DNA of 6,480 nt, from positions 1-6,480 of the forward strand of contig NZ_DXUU01000087.1 in NCBI RefSeq assembly GCF_019417665.1, given 5' to 3'. Shown piece by piece: positions 6,429 to 6,480 of the stretch (position 1 is its first letter; each line of letters opens with the position of its first letter). Below the pieces are notes generated by a model. The model was not told where the DNA came from. It saw nothing but the letters and a program-made list of their open reading frames with translations, and ran no database searches. The DNA comes from Ruminococcus sp. (lineage in GTDB: Bacteria; Bacillota; Clostridia; Oscillospirales; Ruminococcaceae). Position numbers and translations under genes: made by a program.

Positions 6429-6480
6429 GGGCATCTCTAAAAACCCCCTATACAAACAGAGAAAAACCTAGTATAATAAA
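6429..6480 (+). mobile_element. Probable left end of an insertion sequence (partial)
   Basis: GGGCATCTCTAAAAACCCC begins exactly where the LytTR reading frame loses receiver-like sequence. It has the look of a terminal inverted repeat of an IS5-like element, followed closely by a promoter directed into the element. The transposase itself would lie beyond the window, so family and length cannot be determined. The adjoining host bases are ATTATTA, so a short TA or TTA target duplication is possible. The match to an IS end is by pattern memory. Confidence 0.45.
6449..6477 (+). promoter_or_regulatory. Putative sigma-A promoter directed out of the window
   Basis: A perfect TATAAT at 6472-6477 lies 17 bases after TATACA at 6449-6454, which matches four of six consensus -35 bases. 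It points right, into the proposed insertion sequence, and would suit a transposase promoter. No start codon is visible before the window ends. Confidence 0.5.

Overview
The window holds the end of a temperate-phage late region from a low-to-moderate G+C Gram-positive bacterium. A gut clostridial or Ruminococcus-type Firmicute is my best guess. The reasons are strong AGGAGG-type ribosome binding sites, siphophage tail-tip proteins of the kind seen in Firmicute prophages, a Hol44-like holin, and a lysin with M15 peptidase and GH25 muramidase domains. The host genus is inference.

Layout: bases 1-81 belong to something upstream. A 14-codon open end stops at 43-45, and the segment may be the edge of a mobile element. 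From 82 to 5717 seven genes run left to right with no gap longer than 10 bases, and several stops and starts overlap. They are: an unrecognised tail-associated protein that may have lost its 5' end (82-882); a tail hub/endopeptidase-type protein (879-2276); a BppU-like baseplate protein carrying two collagen-like Gly-X-Y tracts (2280-3413); a small probable tail-tip or receptor-binding accessory protein with a GTG start (3413-4042); a 64-residue protein resembling the DUF2829/Tad2-like fold (4053-4247); a holin (4247-4507); and the two-enzyme lysin (4512-5717). A strong intrinsic hairpin at 5751-5787 closes the operon and could also stop transcription from the other side.

Beyond the terminator the DNA becomes clearly A+T-rich (17 G+C bases in 6241-6300 against 31 in 3001-3060, counted by hand). 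A short repeat cluster built on TTTTGCG lies at the changeover. On the minus strand, 5933-6428 is the C-terminal part of a LytTR-family response regulator whose phospho-acceptor half is missing. The break coincides with GGGCATCTCTAAAAA at 6429, followed by a promoter at 6449-6477. This is what the left end of an insertion sequence would look like. The right part is therefore probably host chromosome, or another element, next to the prophage end, with an IS inserted in the regulator.

How the genes work together: 82-4042 would build the distal tail and adhesion apparatus, with hub, baseplate and collagen-like fibre in that order. The holin and lysin then release progeny. The 64-residue protein between fibre and holin is the most speculative item, a possible accessory or anti-defence gene. 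No integrase, repressor, tRNA, CRISPR array or reverse transcriptase is present.
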